64,000 nucleotides of DNA from positions 620,001-684,000 of the forward strand of contig CAVPWE010000005.1 of assembly GCA_963709485.1 (NCBI GenBank), in the 5' to 3' direction. Positions within the stretch are counted from its first letter, which is position 1, and each line of letters begins with the position of its first letter. This DNA comes from JAXDBM01 sp963709485 (GTDB taxonomy: Bacteria; Desulfobacterota; Syntrophia; Syntrophales; Fen-1087). A program made the translations under genes and the position numbers. Below the pieces are notes generated by a model. The model was not told the DNA's origin and made no database searches. It saw only the letters and a program-made list of their open reading frames with translations. Positions 1-8,946 of this stretch are shown here, in pieces.

Positions 1-1
1 A

Positions 2-118
2 AAAGGCGTCATGACCGGAGACCTGGCAAAGCTCGCAGACCCGCCGGCGCAGAAAATCTGTGGGACCGCGGAGTTCATCGATGAGATCGGCGGCATGCTG
101 GAGACCGTCTGGCAGTGA
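2..118 (+). CDS. icd: C-terminal end of NADP-dependent isocitrate dehydrogenase (partial)
   Basis: The window opens inside a gene whose last 38 codons read in frame from base 2 to a TGA at 116-118. The peptide contains MTGDLAKLADPP followed by a TAEFIDEIGGML-type tail. This resembles the C-terminal end of dimeric NADP-dependent isocitrate dehydrogenases (oxidative decarboxylation of isocitrate to 2-oxoglutarate), where an 'MTxDLA' segment precedes a short 'T-x-EF-x-D' helix. Only about a tenth of the protein is present, so the assignment rests on this short tail. Another isopropylmalate/isocitrate dehydrogenase relative remains possible. Confidence 0.55.
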   Translation, partial: KGVMTGDLAKLADPPAQKICGTAEFIDEIGGMLETVWQ

Positions 119-268
119 GGCGAAAGCCCGGTCCCGCGATCCGGTTGCGAGCAGGGGCCGGCGGCCCGATCACGAACCGGACGGGATGAAATGCAGGGGC
201 TTCGCCGGCCTGTTCTTTGGCAGATCGCGGGAATCCCGGACATTGCGACGAATTCCTGATGGAACGCG

Positions 269-1357
269 TTATTCCGGAGTACCCTGCGCGTATGTCCGGA
301 TGGCCTCTTCCGCCCGCAGGACCCTCAGGCCGCCTTCGGCAAGGGCCGCCATTTCGTCCTCGCCGGGATAGACAAAGACGGGCGCGAGAAACCGGGTGCG
401 CTCTTCGATCCAGCCCGTCAGCATCCCGGAGTGGGCCAGCCCGCCGGTGATGATGATCCCGTCGATCCGCCCTTTCAGGACGGCGCTCATGGCGCCGATT
501 TCCTTGGCGATCTGGTAGGCCATGGCCTCAAAAATCAGCCCTGCCTTCCGGTCGCCCGCTTTCACCATCCCTTCCACTTTCTGTGCGTCCGTCGTGCCCA
601 GGTAGGCCGCCAGGCCGCCCTGACCGACCAGCCGTCCCTGGAGCTGTTTCCGGTCCAGTCTTCCCGAGAATGCCAGGTCGAGAAGATCCAAGGTGGGAAG
701 CGCGCCGGCCCGCTCCGGCGTGAAAGGCCCTTCCGCGAGGCCGTGGGTGCAGTCCACAACACGTCCCCGCACGTGGGCGCCGACGGTGACGCCGCCTCCC
801 AGGTGGGCCACAATCGCGTTGATCTCCTCGTAAATTTTCCCGAGTTCGGCGGCATACTTTCGGGCCGCCATTTTCTGGTTCAGGGCGTGAAAGGCGCTTT
901 TGCGCTCAATTTCAGGAATGCCGGAGACCCTGGCCAGGGGCTCGAATTCATCGGTGCTCGGGGGATCGATGACGATGGCGGGCATGCCGAATTGCCTGGA
1001 GAACGAATGGGCCATGGACGGTCCCAGGGCCGAAGGGTGTTTCCCGTATTTGCCTTGCAGAAGATCGCTCCGCATCCGCTCGTCGATTTTATAAGCCCCG
1101 GCGGGCGCCGGTTTTCCCAGGCCGCCGCGGCTGACGACCATGTCGATCCCGTCGAGCGCGATCCTGTTTTTCTCCAGGAACTTGCGCACATCCCCCTCGC
1201 GCCGGGGAAGCTGCTCCTCCAGCGAGGAAAAGCCGGCCAGGTCCTCGGCCCGGTAGCGGATGTTTTCAAGGGCCACGGGTTCGCTTCCCGAGAAGCAGGC
1301 GACCTTCGTGGAAGTGGATCCCACGTTGATGACAAGAAGACGGTGTTCTTTACCCAT
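269..1357 (-). CDS. buk: butyrate kinase
   Basis: This ASKHA-fold acyl kinase (362 aa) interconverts butyryl phosphate plus ADP with butyrate plus ATP, the last ATP-forming step of butyrate production or the first activating step in the reverse direction. The N-terminal phosphate-binding loop reads VINVGSTSTKVAC, and the later segments VAHLGGGVTVGAH and IIITGGLAHS are typical of the acetate/butyrate kinase family. Length matches butyrate kinases. The start at 1357 follows a GGGAGG ribosome site; a longer upstream reading lacks one. It overlaps the upstream ptb gene by 8 bases, implying translational coupling. Branched-chain or aromatic acyl phosphates are alternative substrates. Confidence 0.9.
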   Translation of the reverse strand: MGKEHRLLVINVGSTSTKVACFSGSEPVALENIRYRAEDLAGFSSLEEQLPRREGDVRKFLEKNRIALDGIDMVVSRGGLGKPAPAGAYKIDERMRSDLLQGKYGKHPSALGPSMAHSFSRQFGMPAIVIDPPSTDEFEPLARVSGIPEIERKSAFHALNQKMAARKYAAELGKIYEEINAIVAHLGGGVTVGAHVRGRVVDCTHGLAEGPFTPERAGALPTLDLLDLAFSGRLDRKQLQGRLVGQGGLAAYLGTTDAQKVEGMVKAGDRKAGLIFEAMAYQIAKEIGAMSAVLKGRIDGIIITGGLAHSGMLTGWIEERTRFLAPVFVYPGEDEMAALAEGGLRVLRAEEAIRTYAQGTPE

Positions 1358-2264
1358 TGCGTCCTCCCTTCCCGCAAAGCAGGCTTGCCAGGGCGATTTC
1401 CACGATCCGGTTTTCATCGGAGACGAAAGGCATCTTCAGGATCACGGGGTTTGATGTTCCCATGACCACCCCCGCCGTCTGCATGTGGCCGAAAAACACC
1501 AGGGCCTCGGCCAGAAGATGACCCGTGTCGATCTCGGGGACAAGGTAGATATCCACGTTCCCGGTCACGATGCTCTTCAGCCCTTTGCGTTCCGCCGCAA
1601 CCTGACTCAGGGCGCAATCGATGTCGAGCGGCCCTTCCACAACGGCGTTCCCGAATTGACGGCGCTCCGCCATTTTGGAGAGAATCGCCGCGTCGAGGGT
1701 CGAGGGGATTCCGGGATTGACCTGCTCGATCGCGGCCAGGACGGCCGTCTTCGGCTGCTCCATCCCCAGCCTGCGGGCGAGCTGCAGGGCATTTTCGAGG
1801 ATGGCCTGCTTTTCCGCAATGCCGGGGCAGTTGTTCAGGTATGTGTCTGTGATCAGGATCAGTTTGTCCCGCTTTAAAAGCTCAAAGAGGGAGACATAAC
1901 TTGCCACCCGGCCGGTCTTCAGGCCGCTGTTCTTGTCGAGCACGGCGTCCATCAGCTCCTGGTGGGCAATGCCCCCCTGCATCAGGATGTCGGCATGGCC
2001 GGCCCGCAGATGTGAAATTGCCCGGCCCAAGACCCGCCGCGCATCGTTTTCCTCCAGGATCTCGCATTTTCCCCCGTCCAGCGGCGACCCGCCGATCAGG
2101 GTTTTGATCATTCTGCCGTCCCCGACGAGGCAGGGGGCGATCAGCCCGCCGGCGGTTGCCTCGGCCAGAAGGGGCAGGTCCTTGGCGGCCGGACTGGGGA
2201 TGAGCAGTCTCTTCACCCCGCCTTGTTTCGCGGCTCTCAGAATATCCTTGAATGAGTTCATCAT
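1350..2264 (-). CDS. ptb: phosphate butyryltransferase
   Basis: The 304-aa product belongs to the phosphate acetyl/butyryltransferase family (PTA_PTB), which exchanges CoA and phosphate on short acyl groups and feeds butyrate kinase. Family signatures include ADILMQGGIAHQELM, the central segment NPGIPSTLDAAILSKM and the C-terminal VVMGTSNPVILKMPF. An AGGAGG site lies 9 bases before the ATG at 2264; a second ATG follows at once. The gene begins one base after the stop of a second ptb-like gene and runs 8 bases into buk, so the three form one unit. The alignment to clostridial Ptb is good along the whole length, better than for its upstream neighbour. Confidence 0.88.
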   Translation of the reverse strand: MMNSFKDILRAAKQGGVKRLLIPSPAAKDLPLLAEATAGGLIAPCLVGDGRMIKTLIGGSPLDGGKCEILEENDARRVLGRAISHLRAGHADILMQGGIAHQELMDAVLDKNSGLKTGRVASYVSLFELLKRDKLILITDTYLNNCPGIAEKQAILENALQLARRLGMEQPKTAVLAAIEQVNPGIPSTLDAAILSKMAERRQFGNAVVEGPLDIDCALSQVAAERKGLKSIVTGNVDIYLVPEIDTGHLLAEALVFFGHMQTAGVVMGTSNPVILKMPFVSDENRIVEIALASLLCGKGGRNG

Positions 2265-2265
2265 T

Positions 2266-3186
2266 TCAGCGCACCTCCTTTTCCATGCGATCGGCCAGGA
2301 CAACGCACATGGCGAGCTGCTGCACAATATTGTCGCTGAAGTCGGACCGTGCGGGAATGCAGACCGGCCCTCTGGACGTGGCGACCAGGGAACTGCGGGT
2401 CACATCGAGGAAAAAATCGAGCTTGCAGATCACATTGCCCGTATCGAGACAGGGAACGACCAGGATGTGGGGCATTCCATCTCCGCTGATCCGGTCGTAG
2501 CTTGAAAGGCCGTCTCTGCCGCCCAGGAAGATCTCCGTGAAGGATGTGGCGTCGACGATTTCGCAGGCTCCGAAATCTCCGGCGTCGGCGGCTTTTTTCA
2601 GAATCTTATAATCCCGGTATGATGCAAGGTCGCCGCCGACTTCCCTTCGGCCGGAAAGGATCGCGATCTTCGGATTCGGGTATCCCATGAGATGGTAGAC
2701 GAAGACGGCGTTCTTGACGATCTCCGCCTTGGCCTCTGCGTCAGGCTGAATATTGACGCCCGTGTCGGTGAAGGCCACCAGATGGTCGATGCCGGGGACC
2801 TCCCAGAAAGTCACGACGCTTACGGTCATGCCGGAGGCTGCCTTCGCCTCTTCGCGGATGATCGAACGGTAGATATAGGATGTCGGAATCTGGCCCTTGC
2901 TGGCGATGGGCGTTTCGCCGGCAAAGAGCATGCGGATCCCGAGGTCGGAGATGGCCTGCTGTCCCTCCCTGGGGATCTTTTGAAATCTGCCGATGTCGAA
3001 TGCCGTCTTCTCCGCAACCCCTTCCATTTTTTTCATGTCGCCGATGAGCACGGGCTCGATGTATCCCATCTCCCAGCCCGCCTTCACCGCGCGCATGAAC
3101 TCTTCATCTTCCGGTGCCAGGACGGCAAGCTTTTTCGGTCCCTTTTCCCGCGCCAGCCTCGTAAAATCCTCTAACGATCTGATCAT
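2266..3186 (-). CDS. second phosphate acyltransferase (Ptb/Pta family paralogue)
   Basis: This 306-aa protein has the same fold signature as its neighbour: an N-terminal KKLAVLAPEDEEFMRAVKAG segment, a VLIGDMKKM strand, AFTDTGVNIQPDAEAKAEIV in the middle and VVPCLDTGNVICKLDFF near the end. It is clearly diverged from the downstream Ptb. In particular, it lacks the PSTLDAA motif, having GGRREVGGDLAS-like sequence in that area. It is first in the ptb-ptb-buk unit, with a GGGAGG site before the ATG at 3186. It may use a different acyl-CoA or form a mixed oligomer with the second Ptb. Both ideas are inference. Confidence 0.72.
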   Translation of the reverse strand: MIRSLEDFTRLAREKGPKKLAVLAPEDEEFMRAVKAGWEMGYIEPVLIGDMKKMEGVAEKTAFDIGRFQKIPREGQQAISDLGIRMLFAGETPIASKGQIPTSYIYRSIIREEAKAASGMTVSVVTFWEVPGIDHLVAFTDTGVNIQPDAEAKAEIVKNAVFVYHLMGYPNPKIAILSGRREVGGDLASYRDYKILKKAADAGDFGACEIVDATSFTEIFLGGRDGLSSYDRISGDGMPHILVVPCLDTGNVICKLDFFLDVTRSSLVATSRGPVCIPARSDFSDNIVQQLAMCVVLADRMEKEVR

Positions 3187-3318
3187 TGCCGCGCCTCCCT
3201 TTGTTGGATTGATCCGGGTGCCGGCGCCGGGGTTCCCGGGTGCCGGTCCGTGCATCGCTGCGATTATACATTGACATCGGGGTAAGCGTAGAATAGGTTT
3301 TGTGAAATGTAAAATATA

Positions 3319-3352
3319 TTATTCGTCTCAGTTTGATATGTTTAACGAATAA
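3319..3352. promoter_or_regulatory. 8-bp inverted repeat directly upstream of the LysR start codon
   Basis: TTATTCGT at 3319-3326 and ACGAATAA at 3345-3352 form a perfect inverted repeat with an 18-base AT-rich spacer. The right arm abuts the ATG of the LysR gene, where a ribosome site would normally be; no Shine-Dalgarno sequence is visible. LysR regulators commonly bind dyads between divergent genes, so this could be an autoregulatory operator also controlling the ptb-ptb-buk operon. The role is inferred. Confidence 0.45.
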
Positions 3353-4255
3353 ATGGAATTCCGGCACCTGCATTATTTTCTGGCTGTCGCGGAGGAGCTG
3401 CATTTCGGACGGGCTGCGAAGAGACTGAATATTTCGCAACCGCCCCTCAGCTTTCAGATCCGGCAGCTGGAGGAAGAAATCGGCGTCCGCTTGTTCAACC
3501 GAACGAAACGGCGTGTGGAGCTCACCGCGGCGGGGGCGGTGTTCCTCACCGAGGCCAGGCGAATCCTGGACCTGTCGGCGGATGCGGTGCGAAAAACGGT
3601 TCGTTCCGACCGGGGCGAGATCGGTCAACTGACCGTGGGCTTCATCGGTTCCGCCAATTACAGCGTGCTGCCCCAGGTCATCCGGGAGTTCCGGAAGCGG
3701 TTTCCGGCCGTCGAACTGTCCCTGACGGAGATGAACACCAGCCAGCAGCTCGAGGCGCTGCGTGGCGGAAGAATTCAGGCGGGCTTCATGCGCCCGCCCC
3801 GGGGCGTCGAAGAAGCGGGGGTGTCGGTCGAACCGGTCTTTCGGGAACCCTTGCTGGCGGCCATGCCCGGGAATCATCCCCTGCGGAGGGAAAGCGCGCT
3901 GCCGCTGCGCCGGCTGGCGAAAGAGCCGTTCATCATGATTCCGCGGCAGCGGGGCCCCGGTTTCTTCGATCACATCATTACCCTCTGCCAGCGGGAGGGT
4001 TTCAGCCCGCACATCGTTCTGGAAGCGTCGCAATTCCATACGATCATCGGTTTGGTGGCTGCAGGCATCGGCATCTCGATATTGCCTGCCTCGATGCAGC
4101 GGTCCCGCATCCGGGGGGTCGTGTTCAGATCGCTTGAAGGAGAAGCGGAGACGGTCCTTCACATGGCCTGGGTGACCGACGATCGCTCCCCGGCTCTTCG
4201 GAATTTTCTCGACGCGGCAAGGGCGGTCGTCCGTTCTCTTGCCTCATACCCCTGA
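3353..4255 (+). CDS. LysR-family transcriptional regulator
   Basis: The 300-aa protein has the full LysR layout. The N-terminal winged helix-turn-helix covers residues 1-60, with FGRAAKRLNISQPPLSFQI as the recognition region. A linker helix and a periplasmic-binding-protein-like effector domain span roughly residues 90-295. It is transcribed away from the ptb-ptb-buk operon with 166 bases between the starts, the usual arrangement for a LysR gene and its target. The likely effector is an acyl-CoA or carboxylic acid, but nothing in the sequence fixes it. Its 3' end overlaps the convergent flavoprotein gene by 12 bases. Confidence 0.9.
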   Translation: MEFRHLHYFLAVAEELHFGRAAKRLNISQPPLSFQIRQLEEEIGVRLFNRTKRRVELTAAGAVFLTEARRILDLSADAVRKTVRSDRGEIGQLTVGFIGSANYSVLPQVIREFRKRFPAVELSLTEMNTSQQLEALRGGRIQAGFMRPPRGVEEAGVSVEPVFREPLLAAMPGNHPLRRESALPLRRLAKEPFIMIPRQRGPGFFDHIITLCQREGFSPHIVLEASQFHTIIGLVAAGIGISILPASMQRSRIRGVVFRSLEGEAETVLHMAWVTDDRSPALRNFLDAARAVVRSLASYP

Positions 4256-4819
4256 ATCCATTGCAAGTTTCTTCCCCAGATCGTAGGCCTCCTGCATGAC
4301 TTTCCGATCGGACAGGATCCGGCCGGCATCCATGGCGCTGCCGTACACCATGCCCACGATTTTCGCTTCGATGTAACCGAAGGCGTCCTGGAAGGTCCTC
4401 AGCGCGTTGACGCATCCCGAGTCGAACGGATCTTCACCGCCGTAAGTCATGGCAATTGCGATCCGCTTTCCAATAAACGGCTCCTCCCGGTAGGCCGGAA
4501 GGGCGAAACAGCGATCCATGAAGATCTTGGTCTGTGCGGACATGTTGAACCAGTATACGGGGCTGGCAATCACCCAGGCATCCGCCTCGATGAGTTTCAG
4601 ATAGATGTCCTGCATGTCGTCCTTGATGGAACAGCCCTTGCTGTTTTTCTTCTGGCAGGTGAAACAGGCTTTGCAGGGGGCAATGGTCTTGCCGTGCAGG
4701 TAGATGGTTTCGACCTTCGCCTTGACCGCTTTTGCCCCCTTCTCGATCTGACCCGCGAGAATGGCGCTGTTGCCTTTTCTTCTCGGACTTCCCAGCAGGA
4801 CCAGGACCTTCGTTGCCAT
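4244..4819 (-). CDS. iron-sulfur flavoprotein, NADPH-dependent FMN reductase family
   Basis: The 191-aa protein opens with a flavodoxin-like strand and FMN-phosphate loop, VLLGSPRRKGNSAI. Residues 49-63 carry four cysteines in a compact C-x2-C-x2-C-x7-C arrangement, the pattern that binds a [4Fe-4S] cluster in the iron-sulfur flavoproteins (Isf) of anaerobes. ASPVYWFNMSAQTKIFMDR is the standard motif at the dimer/flavin edge. It probably transfers electrons between ferredoxin and flavin-dependent reductions of oxygen or quinones. The start at 4819 is set by AGGAGG nine bases upstream. It converges on the LysR gene with a short overlap. Confidence 0.83.
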   Translation of the reverse strand: MATKVLVLLGSPRRKGNSAILAGQIEKGAKAVKAKVETIYLHGKTIAPCKACFTCQKKNSKGCSIKDDMQDIYLKLIEADAWVIASPVYWFNMSAQTKIFMDRCFALPAYREEPFIGKRIAIAMTYGGEDPFDSGCVNALRTFQDAFGYIEAKIVGMVYGSAMDAGRILSDRKVMQEAYDLGKKLAMDSGV

Positions 4820-4874
4820 CGTGACACCTCCTGAAAGTTTCTCTATCGGTTTCCCGAAGCGGCGACGCTCATCA

Positions 4875-5081
4875 TCAAGCAGGAGCGGACGCTTCCGTTC
4901 TGAATGGCGCATTGGGGTTGATCAGGGGATTGCAAACGCAATCCAGACAGTAATAGACCGGCCAGACGCACCCGCAGCCGGAGCCGATCAGTTCAAACCG
5001 GCAGCAGTTTTCACAGACGGGCTTGTCACATCCCTTGCAGAAGGTGAACATTGCGCTGGTATGACAAAAGGTGCAATTCAT
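4875..5081 (-). CDS. small cysteine-rich putative zinc-binding protein
   Basis: A 68-aa protein with nine cysteines. C-x2-C pairs at the N-terminus, in CKGCDKPVCENCC and in YYCLDCVCNP resemble a double zinc ribbon or B-box-like knuckle. A central RFELIGSGCGCVWPVYYC segment is repeated almost exactly in the protein at 39662-39871, and less closely in that at 39440-39649, so the three are paralogues. It starts 5 bases after the htpX stop and is probably cotranscribed. No enzyme motif is visible; a metal-binding or protein-contact role is inferred. The ribosome site is weak. Confidence 0.62.
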   Translation of the reverse strand: MNCTFCHTSAMFTFCKGCDKPVCENCCRFELIGSGCGCVWPVYYCLDCVCNPLINPNAPFRTEASAPA

Positions 5082-5086
5082 GCCGA

Positions 5087-5911
5087 TCAGGAGACGCCGG
5101 CCTGCATTTTCATGAGCCTTTCAATCCTTTTTTCCAGGGGCGGGTGGGTGCTGAAAAGATTCATGATCGTTCCGCCGGAAAGGGGGTTGACGATAAACAT
5201 ATGGGCCGTGGAGGGATTGGCGTTCATCGGCCTGACCCTTGCCGCTTGTGAGAGCCTGGCCAGGGCGCCCGCCAGCGCCTCCGGTTTGCCCGTTATTCTT
5301 GCACTGCCCGCATCCGCCTCGTATTCCCTGGAACGGGATATGGCCATCTGAATCACCGTCGCCGCAATGGGTGCGATCACCGCAACCGCAATGGCGCTGA
5401 CCGTGCTTCCTTCATCGCCGCCGAACAGCACCGCCCATCTGGAGAGCAGGACCACGGCGCTGGCGACGGTGGCGGCCATGGTGCCGATCAGAATGTCTTT
5501 GTGCTTGACATGGGACAGCTCATGGGCAAGAACCCCTTCCAGCTCATCCCGGTTCAGCATCTTCAGAATGCCAGAAGTCACCGCCACCGCCGCATGATCC
5601 GCGTTGCGTCCCGTCGCAAAGGCATTGGGCGTATCATTGGGAACGACATAGACCTTCGGCATCGGAATATTCGCCTTTGCCGAAAGGGATTCAACGGCAT
5701 CATAAAGAGCAGGCGCTTCCGGTCTTGTGACCGCCTGTGCATTGTACATGCGCAGGACGATGCTGTCTGAGAACCAGTAGCTGCCGATATTCATAAAGAC
5801 AGAAATAATCAGGGCAACGACCATGCCCTTCCCTCTTCCCATGAAGTAGCCGATGAGGATCAGAAGGCTGGTGAGCGATGCCAGCAGGAGAATCACTTTC
5901 AGTGTGTTCAT
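5087..5911 (-). CDS. htpX: HtpX-type membrane zinc metalloprotease (peptidase M48)
   Basis: The 274-aa protein has two N-terminal membrane segments (about residues 4-22 and 28-45), then the M48 catalytic core. The zinc motif HELSH is at residues 130-134, and the third ligand Glu lies in SREYEADAGSARITG. Two further hydrophobic segments sit between them (about 140-195). HtpX degrades misfolded membrane proteins alongside FtsH. The length is somewhat below E. coli HtpX but normal for anaerobes. The gene precedes the Cys-rich protein by 5 bases. The 227 bases upstream (5912-6138) hold no recognised gene. Confidence 0.93.
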   Translation of the reverse strand: MNTLKVILLLASLTSLLILIGYFMGRGKGMVVALIISVFMNIGSYWFSDSIVLRMYNAQAVTRPEAPALYDAVESLSAKANIPMPKVYVVPNDTPNAFATGRNADHAAVAVTSGILKMLNRDELEGVLAHELSHVKHKDILIGTMAATVASAVVLLSRWAVLFGGDEGSTVSAIAVAVIAPIAATVIQMAISRSREYEADAGSARITGKPEALAGALARLSQAARVRPMNANPSTAHMFIVNPLSGGTIMNLFSTHPPLEKRIERLMKMQAGVS

Positions 5912-6138
5912 GTCATCCTTCTCTCAGGGTTTGGTCCCATGCAGCAGTATCCGTGCAGACGAAACCACCGGCAAATCAATCTTGACGTGATTCCGGCTCC
6001 AGATCGCAGGGGCGTCCTTTCTCTGTAAAAACGGCATTTCCCTGTCGTCAAAGGTAAAAAAAACGGAAGAAGATGTCAACGCAATATGTGGCCCTGCCGT
6101 TTGCCTGCCTCATTTTGACTGTTTTCCCATTTTACCGA

Positions 6139-7134
6139 TTATCGACCTGTCATTTGCTCCAGTTTTTCGGGGTAACGAGCCCCCTGCACGATGATCTTTG
6201 AGAAGGCGCTGTCAATTTCCCTGCGATCATCCGACGTAAGTTCGACTGCTGCAGCCCCGATGTTCTCGTCCAGGCGCTCCAGCTTCGTCGTACCGGGGAT
6301 GGGAACGATCCACGGCTTCCGGGCAAGCAGCCAGGCGAGCGCGATCTGGGCCGGTGTCGCCTTTTTCCGTGCTCCGATCGTGCAGAGCAGATCAACGAGG
6401 GACTGGTTCGCTCTCCGAGCCTCCGGAGTGAAACGGGGGACGATGTTGCGGAAGTCGGAACTATCGAACGTCGTGCTCTCATCGATCTTCCCCGTCAGGA
6501 ACCCCTTGCCCAGAGGGCTGTAGGGAACAAAGCCAATCCCGAGTTCCTCAAGGGCCGGCAGCACTTCCTTCTCAGGGCCTCTGGTCCACAGCGAATATTC
6601 ACTTTGGACCGCAGTAACCGGCTGGACTTTGTGTGCGCGACGGATCGTTTGCACTCCTGCTTCAGAAAGACCGAAGTGCTTGACCTTGCCTTCCTGAATC
6701 AGTTCCTTTACCGCTCCTGCCACGTCTTCAATCGGCACATCCGGGTCAACACGGTGCTGGTAGAACAGATCGATGGCATCGACCCTGAGTCTCTTAAGGG
6801 AGTCTTCGGCGACTTCCTTGATGTGCTCCGGCCGACTATCCAGGCCAATCCACTTCGTCCCCCCCTCGGGATCGAGTTTGAAACCGAACTTGGTGGCGAT
6901 CACCACTTGCCCGCGGAACGGAGAAAGTGCTTCGCCCAGGAGATCCTCGTTTGTAAACGGGCCATATACTTCGGCGGTGTCGAAGAAAGTGATGCCTCGT
7001 TCGACCGCCGACCGAAGCACGGATATCATCTCCTGTTTGTCTTTTGGCGGACCATAGCCGAAACTCATTCCCATGCAGCCGAGCCCGAGAGCCGAAACTT
7101 CCAGACCGCTTTTTCCCAATTTGCGTTTTTGCAT
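6139..7134 (-). CDS. aldo/keto reductase
   Basis: The 331-aa protein is a (beta/alpha)8 NADPH-dependent aldo/keto reductase. The family signature GLGCMGMSFGYG is near the N-terminus, the catalytic Asp-Tyr pair is in FFDTAEVYGPF, Lys in VIATKFGF and His in LFYQHRVDP. A C-terminal cofactor-binding region reads IPIPGTTKLERLDENI. It lies 9 bases downstream of the AOR gene on the same strand, so it may be cotranscribed and act on aldehydes or alcohols connected with that enzyme. The substrate cannot be read from sequence. Confidence 0.9.
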   Translation of the reverse strand: MQKRKLGKSGLEVSALGLGCMGMSFGYGPPKDKQEMISVLRSAVERGITFFDTAEVYGPFTNEDLLGEALSPFRGQVVIATKFGFKLDPEGGTKWIGLDSRPEHIKEVAEDSLKRLRVDAIDLFYQHRVDPDVPIEDVAGAVKELIQEGKVKHFGLSEAGVQTIRRAHKVQPVTAVQSEYSLWTRGPEKEVLPALEELGIGFVPYSPLGKGFLTGKIDESTTFDSSDFRNIVPRFTPEARRANQSLVDLLCTIGARKKATPAQIALAWLLARKPWIVPIPGTTKLERLDENIGAAAVELTSDDRREIDSAFSKIIVQGARYPEKLEQMTGR

Positions 7135-7143
7135 TTTTTCCTC

Positions 7144-8946
7144 CTATATAGAAACCAGGCCAAGTTCCTTCAGCTTGGACTGCCCCGGCTTGGTGGTGTC
7201 CGGATCCCATCCTCGATCTTTGTAGTACTGCATGAGCATGGCGTCGAACTTGACCCGGTCGAGCACCGAGCCCTTCTTCGGGCCGATTGTGAAGGCATCT
7301 TCGAAAAAGCGATCGGGAAGCCGGTCGTCTTCACGGCGGAACCCCTCGCGGTAATTGAACATCTTCTCCAGGTTGAAAACCCTTTCACCGGTTTTCATGA
7401 ACGCTGTTTTGTCGTATTCCCGGCCGGTTATCGCGCTGAGCAGGTCCAGTGCCGGCTCAGCGAGCGCCGTTTCAATGGCGGCGAAAAAGCACAGGCCCGT
7501 TGAATCTTGCATCGCCCGCGTGTTCTGTGTGGCAACGTCATTTCCGTTCAGGTGGCATGCCCCCCTGTTTGCGGTAACGTAACAAAGCCCTCTGGGCGGA
7601 TTCGCCTGGATATTGTGCGCGGCCAGTTCATGCCCCTTCACATGTATGGCAAACTTTTCACTGCCCTGTCCGATCTCCCGGGCAAGGGCCTTCACGCCCT
7701 TGGAGGCGAGGTCCCCCACACCGTCTCGGGAGGCGATCTTATCGATCATCGCAAGCGTTGCATCCACACTTCCCCATTTAAGATCGATCCCATCCAGAAA
7801 TTTCTGATCGATCATCCCTTTCTCATAGGCTTCCATGAGAAAGCCGATGACGTTTCCGGTCGAGATATGATCCAGGCCAAGATCGTCGAGGTTGTAGAGC
7901 GCTTTCAGCAACCCGGCCATATCGGATATTAAAAGGTTTGAGCCCAGCATCGTGCCGCCTTCATACTCGGGGCCGTCATGGACGATGCCGCCGTATTTGC
8001 CCCGCGCAAGTCCGCTTTTCTTGCAGGCCAGCGGGCAGCAGTAACAGGCAACGTTTTTTACCCAAACATCGCGCTTTGCAACATCGCCTCCGATTTTGTC
8101 GGCTTCCGGGAACGTGCCCTCGCGATAATTCCGGACCGCCTCGAGCCCGGCATTACTGTTTGCGACGATACCCCTGGCGGTCCCCTGTTCCACCCATGCC
8201 TTTGTGCTCGGGGAGTTCTTGAGGACCATCCTGGCTTTTTCCAGGGCGGCCAGGAACCGCTTATGGTCGGCAACGCCCGGCTGACCGGACCCCCGCACCG
8301 CGATCGCTTTCAAGTTCTTGGAACCCATTACGCAGCCAACACCACCCCGACCCGCCGCCCGCGCAGCGGTATGGAGTATGCTGGCATACCGGACGAGATT
8401 TTCCCCGGCCGGCCCAATGTAGACCGTCTTGTACCTCCGGTCTCCGAGTTCCCGCAGGATTGCCCTGTCAAAGGCATCCGTTCGCATACCCTTGAACTTT
8501 TTGGCATCGCGGATTTCCACCTTGCCGTCATCGATGACGACGTAGCAGGGTTCATTTGCCTTTCCTGTAATCACGATTCCGTCATAACCTGCAAACCGGA
8601 CTTCGGGACCGAAAAAACCACCGACATTCGAGTAAGAAACGGTCGAGGCACAGGGGTAATCGGATTTTACAGGAGATGTCATGGGAGACTTTGTGACCAC
8701 GCAGGTCCTGGATGAGGAAGGCACCGGGAGCCCTGAAAATGGCCCGGGCATAAAGATGAGCGGGTTTTCCGCTGAGAGCGGGTCAACTCCGGGCTTTTTC
8801 AGCCGGTCCCAAAGGATTTTCACTCCGAGACCCCGCCCGCCGACGAATTTGTCGAGGTCTTCCGGTGCGACTGCCACTTTTTCAATCTTCCCGCTTGAAA
8901 GGTCTACGTCGAGTATTGCGCCGTGATATCCGAATTTTACGCTCAT
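7144..8946 (-). CDS. aor: aldehyde:ferredoxin oxidoreductase (tungstopterin enzyme)
   Basis: The 600-aa product matches the AOR family, which oxidises aldehydes to acids with ferredoxin as partner, or reduces acids when reducing power is high. The N-terminal bis-pterin domain contains FVGGRGLGVKILWD and PGPFSGLPVPSSSR. The [4Fe-4S] ligands are in CYCCPLACKKSG, with a later Cys in DSTGLCFFA. ISTGNVIGFLMEAYEKG and YVTANRGACHLNG are typical pterin-contact segments. It overlaps the preceding ferredoxin gene by 4 bases, marking an electron-carrier/catalytic pair. In a butyrate-forming or syntrophic cell it could link acids, aldehydes and ferredoxin. Confidence 0.93.
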   Translation of the reverse strand: MSVKFGYHGAILDVDLSSGKIEKVAVAPEDLDKFVGGRGLGVKILWDRLKKPGVDPLSAENPLIFMPGPFSGLPVPSSSRTCVVTKSPMTSPVKSDYPCASTVSYSNVGGFFGPEVRFAGYDGIVITGKANEPCYVVIDDGKVEIRDAKKFKGMRTDAFDRAILRELGDRRYKTVYIGPAGENLVRYASILHTAARAAGRGGVGCVMGSKNLKAIAVRGSGQPGVADHKRFLAALEKARMVLKNSPSTKAWVEQGTARGIVANSNAGLEAVRNYREGTFPEADKIGGDVAKRDVWVKNVACYCCPLACKKSGLARGKYGGIVHDGPEYEGGTMLGSNLLISDMAGLLKALYNLDDLGLDHISTGNVIGFLMEAYEKGMIDQKFLDGIDLKWGSVDATLAMIDKIASRDGVGDLASKGVKALAREIGQGSEKFAIHVKGHELAAHNIQANPPRGLCYVTANRGACHLNGNDVATQNTRAMQDSTGLCFFAAIETALAEPALDLLSAITGREYDKTAFMKTGERVFNLEKMFNYREGFRREDDRLPDRFFEDAFTIGPKKGSVLDRVKFDAMLMQYYKDRGWDPDTTKPGQSKLKELGLVSI

